NCBI RefSeq assembly: GCF_964340395.1
Contig: NC_135567.1
Location: 16,280,306 to 16,344,305, forward strand
DNA from: Glandiceps talaboti
Taxonomy: Eukaryota > Hemichordata > Enteropneusta > Spengelidae
Length of the DNA stretch: 64,000 nucleotides
Direction: 5' to 3'
The notes beneath the pieces are model-generated. The model worked only from the letters and a program-made list of their open reading frames with translations, was not told where the DNA came from and ran no database searches. Made by a program: the position numbers and the translations under genes. This document shows positions 1-12,139 of the stretch, in pieces; positions within the stretch are counted from its first letter, which is position 1, and every line of letters begins with the position of its first letter.

Positions 1-889
1 GTTGTCGTTGTTGTTGGTGATGATGATGATGATGATGATGTCGTATATACATGAACATTATAAAATGAATGATTTGGGGAAAAGCATCGACTCATAACAT
101 CACACAAAAATCAAATCAAATAATAAAATTAAGTAATTCCCTTTCTATATTTTTTCCAAAACGACCTGTGGCAATGTACGTTTATTTGTGTGTTTCTATA
201 ATGTTCAAAATACTAGTTAATATGGAAAATTTGTATTATATTTTTTTCAATCCAGTTATTCATATATCATTATGCTTGTGGTAATGGGTTTTGTCAAAAC
301 TTGAAACGCTTCACAGACAAAGTCTCTTTTAAAAAAATTATTTTATTACACGGCACACATAGTTCACCCACCTGTTGTGAATTCTAAAAGAGTGTCTTAA
401 CAAAAAAAATGTATATGACCACTCTTAAAAGTGTACAAATGCCTAAAATGATGTGTAATGTTATGATATTTATCATATAAAATGAGAAATGACTCATTGA
501 TAAGCGTTTGTGGACAACTTTTATGATGTTGTAAATTCCTTTGTTGGACTGGAAGCTAAATAGACTAATTCATTTTATAGAGCTGGAAAAAAACAACTTT
601 AAACAAACATTCCTCTCTATTGACTCAATAATTATAAAACGGAAATATAATTTCGTCATCTCAGACCATCGATCAAGGACTATTCATCGCTGTACATTAA
701 CTTTGGGCGTAGTGTTAACACAAATGTTAAATGTTCTTCACAATGCTAACCACGGCCTAATATAAATTCGAGCATTGCCTAAACATGGTAAAAGTTTAAT
801 TTTGAAAAAGAGTAATATTTTGTATTATGATATTATATTTATTTATATTTATTCATCTTTTGACATTAAAAAGCAAAACGAACAATTAC
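1..889. other. Intergenic, no gene seen
   Basis: Opens with a short GTT/GAT trinucleotide run (1-41) and then AT-rich unique-looking DNA. The open frames here are short, have no recognisable domain and no supporting splice sites. I see no gene or RNA. Confidence 0.5.
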
Positions 890-898
890 AGACAAACA

Positions 899-915
899 GA
901 TAAACAGACATGCAG

Positions 916-947
<32 letters not shown>

Positions 948-1085
948 GCACACACACTCACACACACACAAACAAACACAAACACAAACACAAACACAAA
1001 CACAAACACAAACACAAACACAAACACAAACAGACTGACTGACTAACTGACAGGCAGACAGACAGACAGGCGAGACAAGACAAGA
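899..1085. repeat. Compound simple repeat (CAGA / CA / ACAAAC)
   Basis: A (CAGA)n tract passes through a short CA run into about ten copies of ACAAAC and back to CAGA/CTGA units. Open frames on both strands here are products of the repeat. Confidence 0.9.
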
Positions 1086-1431
1086 CAATACAAGAAATAA
1101 ATCGTAAGATACATTTGCAGCAACAGTAGAACAAAAGAAAACAGCGCAATACATCGTATAGATGAATTTCTATATAATAGAATATTCGTCGATGGTGAGT
1201 AAAAATCACTGCCGTTTGGTTTTCTTGCTTTTGTTCTTTACTAAATGGAATTAGACGTAGACCGCCCCCAGCGATGAGTAGTGAGCATGAAACTATTATG
1301 TGCCAATTAAAATCACCTCAGGGACTTACAATAGTGGGTTTTTACGTTATTATTTATGGATTTATGGAAAAAGTAAGTAAAAGTACCTAGAATGAAGAAC
1401 TCGGAAATTAAGTAGCTACCATAAAATGAAA

Positions 1432-1501
1432 AAAATTAATTAATTAATTAAATAATTAATTAATTAATTAATTAATTAATTAATTAATTAATTAATTAAC
1501 C
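1432..1501. repeat. (TTAA/ATTA)n tetranucleotide repeat
   Basis: Near-perfect run of the tetranucleotide TTAA for about 70 bp, flanked by AT-rich DNA. Confidence 0.9.
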
Positions 1502-3300
1502 AACCAATCAATGAATATATAAATATGTAACTTGTTTAATTAATCAATACTGCAATAAAAGAAGGACACGGCGTGGCACAGCACGGTACATCAAATGCAA
1601 CAAAACCACACACTGCAACATAACACATCACAAGTGGTTAGGTCACAAAAACTGACCAGTCCTCTGTACAACTAATTACAAAGTTTAGATAAATGATTGA
1701 AAATGGTGGTCCTTCTATCCAGAGTTAAAGGACAGCGATTGCCAGTCACCGCCCGCAGTGTCCGTTTCTCGAATGGAAAAGACACCCAAATAAACAGAAA
1801 TAAACAGAATACGTTCATGTATGAGTAATGTGGCGTATTGCAATTTGTCAGTGGTCCAACTAACAAACTCATCATGAAATTTGGCTGGAGTTCAACTTAC
1901 CTGCCACGTTATTGGTCCGCTGTTTTTGCCTCGTTTTTATCCGACATAGATCGGTTGCCATTGTCGAGTCGACGACAGAGTTTCATTGGTCAAAAATACA
2001 TACTGCAACTTCAACTCCAGAAGTAGTCACTGGTGACGAGGTTGAAGATAATCCAATGTCAAGGGTAACAACATTAATCGCTCATTATCGACAATGATCG
2101 ATCTTTGTCGGAAGACCAAGTTAAACACATCAATGCTCAAACACTCTGCAATGTGTCCTTGCTATTCCTGTGCACACCTTTGAGGTGTAATCAAAAATTA
2201 ATATTTCACAAAGGATATATAAAAATGTCATAACCATCGCAATGCTACTTAACAGAAAGAGCCCCGACCGTACTACCGTTGACTGGAGCATTTGTTTAGT
2301 AGATTTAAATCTAGGTAATAAAACATATAACTGTATAACTAGACGCGCACATACATAGGTACATGCACATACACACAGAGACACAGACACAGACACATAC
2401 ACACTCAAACAAACAAACAAACAAACAAACAAACAAACAAACATGATTACTTTTTCACACAAATGATTATATTTTTATGAAAACAAGTTGGCACAACCTT
2501 CATTTTGATATACATGAACACTACGTCATACTTAAAATGTATCTGAACTCTTTTTCATCATATCTTTAAATACGATCATGTCAAAGTGCGCCCTCATCGC
2601 CATTCCAACCCGAAGCACGCATTCCCACTTAATGGTATGGTTTAAAGTACACAGACTACTACCGTCAAACACTCACACATAAACAAATAACGATGAACAA
2701 GCATTTTTAATTAAAATCATTCTGACCAACAGGGATTTCAAGATTTCAAGAAAGCAAAATCTGTGCATTTTGAGTGTGGCCAGGTTGATATGGTTAAATA
2801 AACGAAAGGGTTTAATGAGACAGAAAAACTATCCGTTGTTGGCGTTCTAATAAACGTAAGCTTTTTAACGGTAATAATAGCACTGTGTGTACGATCATTT
2901 CTACATACACCATTGGGAACTGGACTATTTTGTTCTCGCGATTGTCCGGATTTCTGGTATTAATTTCTCTATATTTCAAATAGAGTTTTAAATATTGCCA
3001 TGGTAACTATTTTTTGTTCTTTTCCAATTTCCTACCTGTACCCGTTTACCAACTTTGCATTAATAACTAAATTAGTAGATTGGTAATCCTAGAACAACCT
3101 CATGGGTTAATTACCTAATTAACTACCATGGGTGTACTTATACTACTGTATAAGCAACAGCTTAAACAGAAAGACAACACTATTTGTTTTCCCTTTTTGT
3201 GGACACTATCATGTTAGCACCAGTCTGAATAAAATGAAAATGAAACATTAACATTACAATGTCGACATCGATCTATCAAGGAAATAAACTTGTGCATGTT
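1502..3300. other. Intergenic, no gene seen; short CAAA run
   Basis: Mostly unique-looking AT-rich sequence with a (CAAA)n run at about 2404-2442. The open frames are short and unrecognised. I can support no gene. Confidence 0.4.
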
Positions 3301-3304
3301 TTTT

Positions 3305-3586
3305 TTATATTGTATTGTATTGTATTGTATTGTATTGTATTGTATTGTATTGTATTGTATTACATTACGTTATGTTACGTTACGTTACGTTATATTATAT
3401 CATATCATATTATATCATATTATATTATATCATATTATATCATATTAAATAATATTATATTGTATTATATTATATTATATTATATTATATTATATTATAT
3501 TATATTATATCATTATATCATATCATATCATATCATATCATATCATATCATATCATATCATATTATAACATAACATATTCAATAGT
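3305..3586. repeat. Pentanucleotide repeat array (TGTAT/TTACG/ATCAT variants)
   Basis: About 280 bp of 5-bp units that drift from TGTAT through TTACG and TATTA to ATCAT. The stepwise drift suggests repeated slippage from a single unit. Confidence 0.9.
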
Positions 3587-3810
3587 CTTACTATTGAATA
3601 CATATACTACAATCTATAAGAATCTAGTAATTAAACATTTACAGATTTGACTATACATCTGTAACCACAACAACTGTTGGACATGATTTTTTATCATTTT
3701 CTTAGTGTGAAATCTACAACTCATTGTTTGGTAATGCTCTAGCGAAACAATAAAACCTTCCATTTACAATATACAAATGTACCTTCATTCGCAGATTTTC
3801 TTGTCCTCAT

Positions 3811-4117
3811 CTCGGTATCAGAATCAGAATCAAAATCAGAATCAGAATCAAAATCAAAATCAGATTCAGAATCAGAATCAGAAACAGAATCAAAATCAAA
3901 ATCAGATTCGGAAGCAGAAACAGAAAAAGAATCAGAATTAAAATCAGAATCAGATTCAAAATCAGAATCAAAATCAGAATCAGAATCAAAATCGGATTCA
4001 GAATCAGAACCAGAATCAAAATCAATATTAAAATCAAAATCACATTCAGAATCAGAACCAGAATCAAAATCAAAATCGGATTCAGAATCAGAATCAGAAC
4101 CAGAATCAAAATCAATA
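3811..4117. repeat. Hexanucleotide repeat array (AATCAG/AATCAA)
   Basis: About 300 bp of interspersed AATCAG, AATCAA and ATTCAG hexamers. Because the unit is divisible by three, a long Ile/Leu-rich open frame appears on the minus strand. I regard that frame as an artefact. Confidence 0.9.
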
Positions 4118-4459
4118 CCTGTCTGTTACGATTGGATATGTTTCTAGTTGTGTGAGTGAGTTGATATAGATAGACACAAGAGACAGTGAATGCTATTTGA
4201 ATGCTTACTACAGAATGATATTTTATTCACATATATACAGATGGATTTAAGGATCAGATACAATTTGATGAGGAGGTGGTATATGGATGTTTAAATCATT
4301 AGGACCACTTGGTACTTGAATGTTTGTATGTGGATACTACAATACCATACCTACATTCAAATAGTAAATTTAAAATAAATAAATGAGGTATATTATTTTT
4401 CTACAAAAATCAATCGTTTTCGCTCCTTACCACCAAAAATGTGTCAATACACATTACCT

Positions 4460-4803
4460 TATAGACCTTTTGCCGGTTCCAAGATGCATTGCACGTCTCT
4501 CCATACAATGCCATGTATTCTGTATGTGCGGAGGGGTTTGCACGTGCTACTCAGGGGGATGGTTGTCCCATGACGGTACCCTGTGTTTACCCGTAAAATC
4601 CCACTCTACGTCATCGATGGTGTTCAGTCTTTGTTCTATAAAATCACCCATAATTAAAGAGGTCAACATGTATTACCATCATTTCCTGATGGAAATGTCA
4701 TTTCAAATGTAATATTACTAATAAAGACAAAACAAAACTAAATCTAACAACATAAGCGACGTCCTCTCGTGCAATGCATCTTGGAACAGGAACATCGACT
4801 ATA
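4460..4803. mobile_element. MITE-like element with about 36-bp imperfect TIRs
   Basis: The left end (4460-4495) and right end (4768-4803) are inverted copies of each other. The shared core is CCAAGATGCATTGCACG on the left and CGTGCAATGCATCTTGG on the right. The 344-bp length, the absence of a coding frame and the TA-rich flanks fit a non-autonomous DNA transposon. Confidence 0.65.
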
Positions 4804-5219
4804 TCATCTTATAAACAACAGAGGTACACTACTTGAGGTTCGATCAGGAGTATCTCTATTTTTTTTTTTAGAAAGAAGGGTGGTGAAAGACAAACTTCAA
4901 CTTTGTCATTCCACTTCATTATACCACTTATCATTTATTCAAATAAGTTGTGATTTTTTTATTGATTTTTTTTATTTCGCCCCTCCCCCCTCTCCAACCC
5001 ATTGTTTCACAAATATAAGGTAAAATGGGAAAAAAAAGGTTTACCTCGACCTAATGAGCTGCATTATTCAGTTCATTTAAAAGCTTCTTTATTGCTCAAT
5101 AGCACGTCAACAGTTGTATTGAGAGGTCTCGATATATGAATAGGAAACCTACATTCTTGTACCTTTAGTCAGCAGAATACAAGTAAGTGTGTACGTGCAT
5201 ACATAACAAAAGCGGCCAT
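4804..5219. other. Intergenic upstream of the first gene
   Basis: AT-rich with a T run at 4860-4869. No gene or RNA seen. Confidence 0.4.
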
Positions 5220-5400
5220 TTTGAATTTACACACTTCGCTGCACTTTTACAATAACGTTTGTGTTATGACGTCACGGTGGCCTGATGTGGCAGGTACCGT
5301 CAGACATATTATACCACACACACACACACTGATACAAGTTCTGACTTTGCATCTTGGTAAAGACAGCGACTATTTGCAACCCGTGATTCCGACTACATAG
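5205..5400 (+). promoter_or_regulatory. Likely promoter and first non-coding exon of the HEPN/B-box/NHL gene
   Basis: A YY1-like GCGGCCATTTTG (about 5212-5223) is followed by a perfect palindromic CRE, TGACGTCA (5267-5274), and an AT-rich TATTATA-like stretch near 5306. A good splice donor follows (exon end at 5400, GTAAGT from 5401). A second possible non-coding exon lies at 6735-6871, and the coding exon has an acceptor at 7516-7517. The order fits a promoter plus 5' UTR exon of the gene starting at 7521. The link is inferred. Confidence 0.45.
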
Positions 5401-6734
5401 GTAAGTTTATGTTCGTCTGTCTGTTAACTCAAGAATCGTTCGAACCGTACCAGCGCGAGCTGATCGATCGAGCACTGTTCAACTAATGTGATGGATGAAC
5501 ATACGTGTCTAGTTACTCGCTCTCAATACTTTACTGTGTGAGCGATACTGTTAATGGCTACCTGAATACGACTAGGCTAGTATTGCATATAATGCATTTC
5601 TGACCCCCTAACTGCCAAATTACTGCTAGCAATTACAGCAAAAAGGATAAACAATATTACAACCCCGTCGATCATAACTAGCGCCAGTCTGTAGTGTTTT
5701 TAGATTAGACACTGGTTGGCGAAAGAGTATGTCGACAATACATTGCATATACGTAATGATACATACAATACACGGTACGATGATTCCCTTGTACATGAAA
5801 ACTTGACTTCCAGCAGTTGACACTTCAACGTGTACGCCCTAATTGTATCTTAGTTTCCACTTTTCACGTAAAAAGGGATTCGGTTTGATGAGGTTACCTA
5901 TGCCACGTTTTCCTAAAACCATATCGATGGTTAATCTCAGAAAAAAATGGGTTCCCTTTTTATTTTTTCGTCGGTCTTAAAAAACGACAACTGCGCCTAG
6001 ATTATCGCGACATTTTCCTATTCAAGTCACGTCGTCATCTTTTGCATAACACCATATCTAATTGTATTACCCATGTTTCAGTTAACTGCTTTGTCCTCAC
6101 ACTGACCTCGTTCTGGTGGTGATGAGAACAGCGCAGCCAGCGGCAAGAATACAAGAATGTAAGAATAAGGTGAAAAACAAAACAAAATAAAATAACGACA
6201 ATAACAAGACTGTTGTAATGTCGCGAGTCATATTCTTTTCAAACTATTAAAATATAGTTTGCAAGTCACATGATAGCATTTATATTTAGTGTTTGTCTTA
6301 GTATACCAGTTCAATCCCCAACAATTCATTCACAAATTAGTGTAGGTTTAGACAAGTTTGCATTACTTTAACCCTGAAAATGGCGGATTCATAGGCAGGG
6401 CAACTGGTGGTAACCTGGTCACCTTTGACCTCCACTCTGAGGCATATATAAATCTATTCGAAATGTTCATATAGAAATCAATAGAATCAAATGAAAGCAA
6501 TATTATGTAGGATATGTACTTCTTACTTCATATGGATATATTGTATATTTTCTATATGAACACTGGTTGTTCTTTTTATTGTAACAAATGATTAGCCGGA
6601 ACTATGTTTCATCTTTCATTTTGATTTCTCGCTTAACTATCAAATATATATGTGTTACCTTTGGCTATAGTTTTATACTAGATCTTCCCTTAGTCTGCTA
6701 AATGTTTTTTATTTGTTTGTTTTTTCATTTCTAG
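5401..6734 (+). other. Probable 5' UTR intron
   Basis: Bounded by a GTAAGT donor at 5401 and a pyrimidine-rich acceptor ending at 6734. I see no coding frame, repeat array or RNA gene inside. Confidence 0.35.
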
Positions 6735-6871
6735 AAGACTGAGTGACTGTACGTTTTAACAGTGAAACGAAGTTTTTCTCTTCATGGTTCACATAGCTTT
6801 CGATACAGTTCCCTTGGTGATGATTGTGTATCACATATAACTTTGATGAGGAACAAGAAATTGCACGCTTT
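6735..6871 (+). other. Candidate non-coding 5' UTR exon
   Basis: The segment has a good acceptor (ATTTCTAG ending at 6734) and a strong GTAAGT donor at 6872. It carries stops in the reading frames and so would be untranslated. It lies between the putative first exon (ending 5400) and the coding exon (starting 7518). Confidence 0.35.
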
Positions 6872-7245
6872 GTAAGTAAATTGTATATAGTAACTTCTAC
6901 TTGAAAATGATAACAGACACGTGAACTTAATCGGAGTGGTATTAAAGAAAATAGTGCAAAATTCTAAATATTTTGGTTTTATGTGGGCAAGTCAGTTGTG
7001 AAAACTTCCTTTGAATGTAATGATTCACGTACATTACGCTTTGGCGAATGCATTGGAAATCGATCATCACACCTTAAAAAGATGGTGTAAAACTTACGTG
7101 GTAGTCATTGTATTTTAAACAAGATGATCTCTGTATGTGTGACTGCCTCCGTCTGTCTGTCTGTTTGTATGTCTCTATCTCTATGTCTGTATCTCTGACT
7201 GTCTCTCTTTGTCTGTCTGATATAATAGGCAATGTATTCAAATAA

Positions 7246-7247
7246 TT

Positions 7248-7338
<91 letters not shown>
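7246..7338. repeat. (GA)n microsatellite
   Basis: About 46 GA dinucleotides in the intron just upstream of the coding exon. Confidence 0.95.
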
Positions 7339-7342
<4 letters not shown>

Positions 7343-7377
7343 CTTAATTCAAAAGAAATATCACATCCTTATTCTTT

Positions 7378-7379
<2 letters not shown>

Positions 7380-7451
<72 letters not shown>
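7380..7451. repeat. (TA)n microsatellite
   Basis: About 35 TA dinucleotides, ending some 65 bp before the splice acceptor of the coding exon. Confidence 0.95.
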
Positions 7452-7520
7452 TGTGTGTGTATCCAATTTGCAATTCTGATTACGAATTATTGACCTCTCA
7501 ATTTGTTTTGCCTTTAGGCA

Positions 7521-10500
7521 ATGGCGTCAAATAACCCAATGTCCATGGTTACAACTCCCGAGAAGACAAACCATGATCGTCTCAGTCGATTGATCAAAGA
7601 AGGTGGGAGAAATGCTCTGAAATTATTTTTTGATAATATCCATCCACCTGCCAGTCTGGCCACCAACCTGTCTAATCCGAACATTAAACAGACACTAAAA
7701 AACCTACCACCGAAAGTGTTGAATACGAAACAATTCGGCACCTTATATCCAAGTCCTGCAAGTAAAGTAACATCTGAAGATTTTGATATTACACTCTTTG
7801 TAGTTTTGTTAAGAAATATTTGTTATCTTAGACCACCAACGAGTGGTTGGGATAGAAAACCACACCCAAACGACCACAGCAAAGAAGCTGACATAGCACT
7901 TATTAAATTTTATCGAAATGAACTTAGCCATGCATGGTTATCAGGTGTTTCTCAACATGATTTTGAGACTTTCTGGTGTGAGATCAGTGATGCTTTGGTA
8001 CGTTTGGGTGTGAAGAAAAGTGACATTGATACACTAAAAACAGAGAGTATGGATAGTGAACTAGAACTAAGATATACAGAGGAAGTACTAGAGTATGCTG
8101 AGACAGAGAGATCAGGCATAGACATCCTACAGTCAGTGATTGAGAAAGTTAGTGTTGCAAGAGAAGAGAAAAATTACTGTACAATTCACAAGGGAAATAT
8201 TGTGGAACTATTTTGTGAGAAATGCTGGGAACCTGTATGCACAACTTGTGCTATGGGGAAACATAGAGGTACAAATCATGAAATTGCAGATTTAACTGAT
8301 ATCTTTCCAAAGTTAAGGGATGACTTAAATAGGTACCAGCAACAAATATCAGGAAAAGAGAGTATAGCATCTGCAAACATCACATTGGCAAAGGAGTTGC
8401 TAGGAAAATTGAAAGTAAAGTCTGACGCTAAGACAATAAGTGCAACTGGTAAACTAGAAAACGAGGTTGAAATAAGTAGAGAAGAATATGATAGGATAAA
8501 TAGAGAGATAAATTTAGAGATAGAGAGGTTAGACAAAGTAGTAAATGACCTAAATCTTGGCTGTTCGTACGTGAATAGTTTACTACAGATTGATAACGCT
8601 GCGAAGTTAGTCAGCGATTGCAGGGGTGTTAACGATATGATTGAAAAGTTAATGAAAATAAATGTCGGAGTCAATATAGATGATCCCACCAACATTCTAG
8701 ACGAGTTCTCCAGAACTTCTACAGCGAGTAGCACATATATGACGCCATCAGTGTATCGTAAACTATTGAATACTGACAAATGTAATGAAGCAAGCATTGG
8801 CCAAAGTGTTGATGCCAGTAATAATGAGACCCATCGAGCTAGCAAGACTGACCTGTCCACTGTGAAAAACAAATACATTTATGCAATTATGAAAAGAATT
8901 CAGGATGAGTCCCCTCATGAAGAGATTCACTGCGATGATCACAAGAAAAACTATATCCAATTGTATTGCATGAATTGCAATTTACCGATATGTTCAGCAT
9001 GTGTACCAGTGTGTCATAGAGATGAAAAAAAACACAAAGTCGTGAATATAAAAGACGCTGCTGTTGACTTGGCGCGGAATCTTAAAATACAAAGTACAAG
9101 CCTAAAAGAATTGGAAACTAGATTAACAAGTGACATTTTAATTACTAAGGAAAATATAGATTCACTTACATCTCAATTTGAAAAACTAAAGAATGATATA
9201 AAGGAATGTGCCATAGATGAACAAAGTGAAGAAGATGTCATTCAGAAAACTACAAACCAATTCGATAAAATCAATAGAGACTTGACTAAGGATATGGAAA
9301 GATTGCAGGCATGCAAATGTAATATTCCTGAGATAGTGATACTCTTGAGAGAGCTCCTGACACCTAAATGTATGAGTAGAATACCGTATGAAGCAAGGAC
9401 TGTCATGGCGTTGGTATCAGGACTTAGGAAATATCTACAACTACCACGGAAATGTGACGTCCTTGGAAAGTTAACAACAGAGGGCAGACTTGACATTCAT
9501 TTCCCTGCTATCCCTACTATGTCTTTCATAAAAAAGGATGATGTGCCAAAATCTATCAAAACGAAAACAGCTAGACGTCTGAAAATTACAGCTAAAAATT
9601 ACAATGGGGAACTAGTAAATGAATGTGAGGATTTAGACGCAGTACTTAAGAGCGAACAACAGAAAGTAAAATTAGTTGTAAATAAATATACAGGTAGTGA
9701 TGCAACTCATACAGTAACATTCAGTGCTAAGACTATGGGTAGACATGAACTGTCTGTAACATTGCGTGATCAACATATCGAAGGATCACCATGTATATTC
9801 AATGTGATGCCGTCTTGGAAAATGTCAAGGATACCATGCAGACAGTATCTAGATAAATCCAAACAGATAGATTATGCAGCTGTGATAGCCTTAGATAGGA
9901 ATGGGGATATTGTAGTAGCTGACTGGGATGAATATAAAGTAGAGGTGATAGATAGACATGGAGTTCAATTGGGAGTTTTAATACCAATTAATCTGTTTAG
10001 TCCATCCAGAGTAATAGTTGCACCAGATAACACCTACTTCATTACAAATATACATCCAAGTAGATATGATATTCTTGTCTGTAATGAAAATGGAAAGTTA
10101 ATCAGATCATTCAGTCATTCAGCTCTGAAATCACCAGCAGGAATAGTTATTAACACTTCATTGAAAGTAATATATGTTGCAGGTTTTGATAGTCATGCTG
10201 TATTCATGTTTGAATATCCTAATGGTCAGTATATCAAACATTTCGGTAAGAAGGGAAGTCAGCCTGGTTCTTTCAACAGCCCTAGTAATGTCACCATTAA
10301 TAGCCAGGGTCAAGTACTGATCGATGATCATCTAAATAACCGTGTCCAGATATTCACGTCAAATGGTGACTTTCTATTTACCTTTGGTAGCAAAGGTAAT
10401 CAAGATGGTCAGTTTGATCGTATAAATGGTATTGCGACTGACAAGGATGACAATGTCTATGTATGTGATAGGATGAATAATAGGATACAGATATTTGATA

Positions 10501-10646
10501 GCAAAGGAAACTTCCTATACAGCTACACTGATGACAAGCTTATCTGTCCAGTAGGTATATCACTTACAGATGATACACCATGTAAAATACTGATTACTGA
10601 TTGTGAAGATATGCAGTGTATAAAGTGTTATGAACAGATCATCTAG
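7521..10646 (+). CDS. HEPN (DZIP3-type) / double B-box / filamin / NHL-repeat protein, 1041 aa
   Basis: Intact single-exon frame. The start ATG at 7521 lies three bases after a splice acceptor (AG at 7516-7517), and the tandem paralogue keeps the same start. Domains in order: a DZIP3-like HEPN domain (about 15-185) with the RX4H motif RNELSH at R132-H137; B-box 1 (about 220-257) with a CxxH-C-C-C-C-H-H ligand pattern; a coiled region; B-box 2 (about 471-510); a second coiled region; a filamin/ABP280-like repeat (about 685-763); and NHL beta-propeller repeats (about 785-1041). It has no RING, unlike true TRIM E3 ligases such as TRIM2/3/56. The HEPN motif is known in other families for metal-independent RNA cleavage. 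From family knowledge I infer a cytoplasmic RNA- or pathogen-sensing role, but substrate and partners are unknown. It is the first of a tandem pair; the second copy is broken. Confidence 0.9.
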   Translation: MASNNPMSMVTTPEKTNHDRLSRLIKEGGRNALKLFFDNIHPPASLATNLSNPNIKQTLKNLPPKVLNTKQFGTLYPSPASKVTSEDFDITLFVVLLRNICYLRPPTSGWDRKPHPNDHSKEADIALIKFYRNELSHAWLSGVSQHDFETFWCEISDALVRLGVKKSDIDTLKTESMDSELELRYTEEVLEYAETERSGIDILQSVIEKVSVAREEKNYCTIHKGNIVELFCEKCWEPVCTTCAMGKHRGTNHEIADLTDIFPKLRDDLNRYQQQISGKESIASANITLAKELLGKLKVKSDAKTISATGKLENEVEISREEYDRINREINLEIERLDKVVNDLNLGCSYVNSLLQIDNAAKLVSDCRGVNDMIEKLMKINVGVNIDDPTNILDEFSRTSTASSTYMTPSVYRKLLNTDKCNEASIGQSVDASNNETHRASKTDLSTVKNKYIYAIMKRIQDESPHEEIHCDDHKKNYIQLYCMNCNLPICSACVPVCHRDEKKHKVVNIKDAAVDLARNLKIQSTSLKELETRLTSDILITKENIDSLTSQFEKLKNDIKECAIDEQSEEDVIQKTTNQFDKINRDLTKDMERLQACKCNIPEIVILLRELLTPKCMSRIPYEARTVMALVSGLRKYLQLPRKCDVLGKLTTEGRLDIHFPAIPTMSFIKKDDVPKSIKTKTARRLKITAKNYNGELVNECEDLDAVLKSEQQKVKLVVNKYTGSDATHTVTFSAKTMGRHELSVTLRDQHIEGSPCIFNVMPSWKMSRIPCRQYLDKSKQIDYAAVIALDRNGDIVVADWDEYKVEVIDRHGVQLGVLIPINLFSPSRVIVAPDNTYFITNIHPSRYDILVCNENGKLIRSFSHSALKSPAGIVINTSLKVIYVAGFDSHAVFMFEYPNGQYIKHFGKKGSQPGSFNSPSNVTINSQGQVLIDDHLNNRVQIFTSNGDFLFTFGSKGNQDGQFDRINGIATDKDDNVYVCDRMNNRIQIFDSKGNFLYSYTDDKLICPVGISLTDDTPCKILITDCEDMQCIKCYEQII

Positions 10647-10648
10647 AT

Positions 10649-10803
10649 GACACATGCATGTGTATGTGAACAAAGGAAACTGCACGTGATGTAGAGGAGA
10701 CATGCATGTATATGTGAACAAAGGGAACTGCATGTGATGTAGATAAGACATGCATGTGTATGTGAACAAAGGGCACTGCCCCTGATGTAGATAAGACATG
10801 CAT
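10649..10803 (+). repeat. Tandem repeat in the 3' UTR, about 49-bp unit, three copies
   Basis: Three copies of a unit containing ACATGCATGT, GTGAACAAAGG and GTGATGTAGA follow directly after the stop codon. The ACATGCATGT palindrome could give one small hairpin per unit in the mRNA. Confidence 0.85.
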
Positions 10804-10815
10804 GTATATATGTGA

Positions 10816-10821
10816 AATAAA
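10816..10821 (+). terminator. Candidate polyadenylation signal AATAAA
   Basis: First canonical AATAAA after the HEPN/B-box/NHL stop codon, 170 bases downstream and after the 3' UTR tandem repeat. Confidence 0.5.
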
Positions 10822-10849
10822 TATGTGATACAAAGGGAACTACCTATAC

Positions 10850-12050
10850 ATATATAAAATGAAAGATAAACTCATATTGAGTTGTATGTGAGAAATAATG
10901 GACTCACACAGCACATTTGCTTTATGTTAAAGTACCATATACTTTATGCAATAGAGAGACGTTGTTCAAATTTACTATGCATCTCTAAAAGCAAACTATC
11001 CAGGAAGTTATATATACCCAAGAAGTTATATTTTAAACCTTTCGATGTATTTTCCTAAACATCAACACAAAAATATGTAGATTGTTTACTTCTGTTAGAT
11101 TGTAAACTTATTTTAACTCATTTTAGCACTTGACTGTTACATTTTGTGTTAGATAACATTAAGTGGTTTTCAAAACTTTACATTGAATTTAGAAAGTCAT
11201 TTTTAATACAGAGAAACATTATGTATGTTCACCATGGAGACATGAAGTTTAATATACAACATTGTTCCTCTCAGTGTGTGTTCGGAAATATATGTTGCTA
11301 ACAATCCTCGTGTCTGTTCTCAATGTCCACAATAGATCCGAGAAATCCAAATGTAGTAATGAAAAACCTGGAGTTGTGAAAACTGAAATTATTTGCTTTT
11401 CAAATCCTAAGTGAACGAGATGATTCATAGGCAGTATTATGTACACCTTGTAATCATCTGAATTATTATGTTGATATGTAAATCTTTTCATTTGATAATG
11501 TGAGCTAGGAACACTTCAATACATTTGTACAACATAATTTACAAAAATGTTGAAGCATTGCACACGTTTAATACATTTTCATTTCGTTTGCAGGAAGAGA
11601 CAGTTTCATACTGTTTGTTCAAGTATATTTAGTTTTGACAGCACTGGTTAATTCTTGTTTGTCACTAATGACTCAAATTGCCGTTGCTGTTGTAAGGAAC
11701 CGTGGCAAGGTTTTTACATTGAGTCAGAAATGTTGTTCTTAACGCTGTAACTGTAGCTCTTTGTTCATAGAAATTGTTATTTACTGAGTGCGTACCAGAT
11801 AATCTGTCTATGTAGAAAATAATGTTAACATAGGTTACAGAAAGTGACAAAGTAATTGTGAAACTGTTCCCACTTTTTCGTAAAAAATGTTTTATGGTAA
11901 AATTCACTGAGTATATTATGTCCATCTATATTTATAATTAGATGTTCATTAAACTTTTCCTGTTTTGAAAGAAGTGTTTGTTTTTGATATTGCAGTGTCA
12001 TTAATTTCAACATCACGGAATAAAATAAATCCGTAGTTGTATTTTCTGTG
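10850..12050. other. Intergenic; start duplicated downstream
   Basis: The first part (about 10850-10975) is repeated at about 16785-16905, behind the tandem paralogue, so the duplication unit included 3' flanking DNA. The rest is AT-rich with no supported gene. Confidence 0.5.
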
Positions 12051-12139
12051 TGCTTGTTAATTTTGCATGCATGCATGCATGTGTCTTGAATGTATGAGAT
12101 GTTTCTTTGAAGGTGGTGACCGCAAACTTGGCTATATGT

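Noticed and set aside
3807-4115. 102-codon Ile/Leu-rich frame on the minus strand
   Set aside because: Hexanucleotide repeat translation, with no complexity expected of a membrane protein gene.
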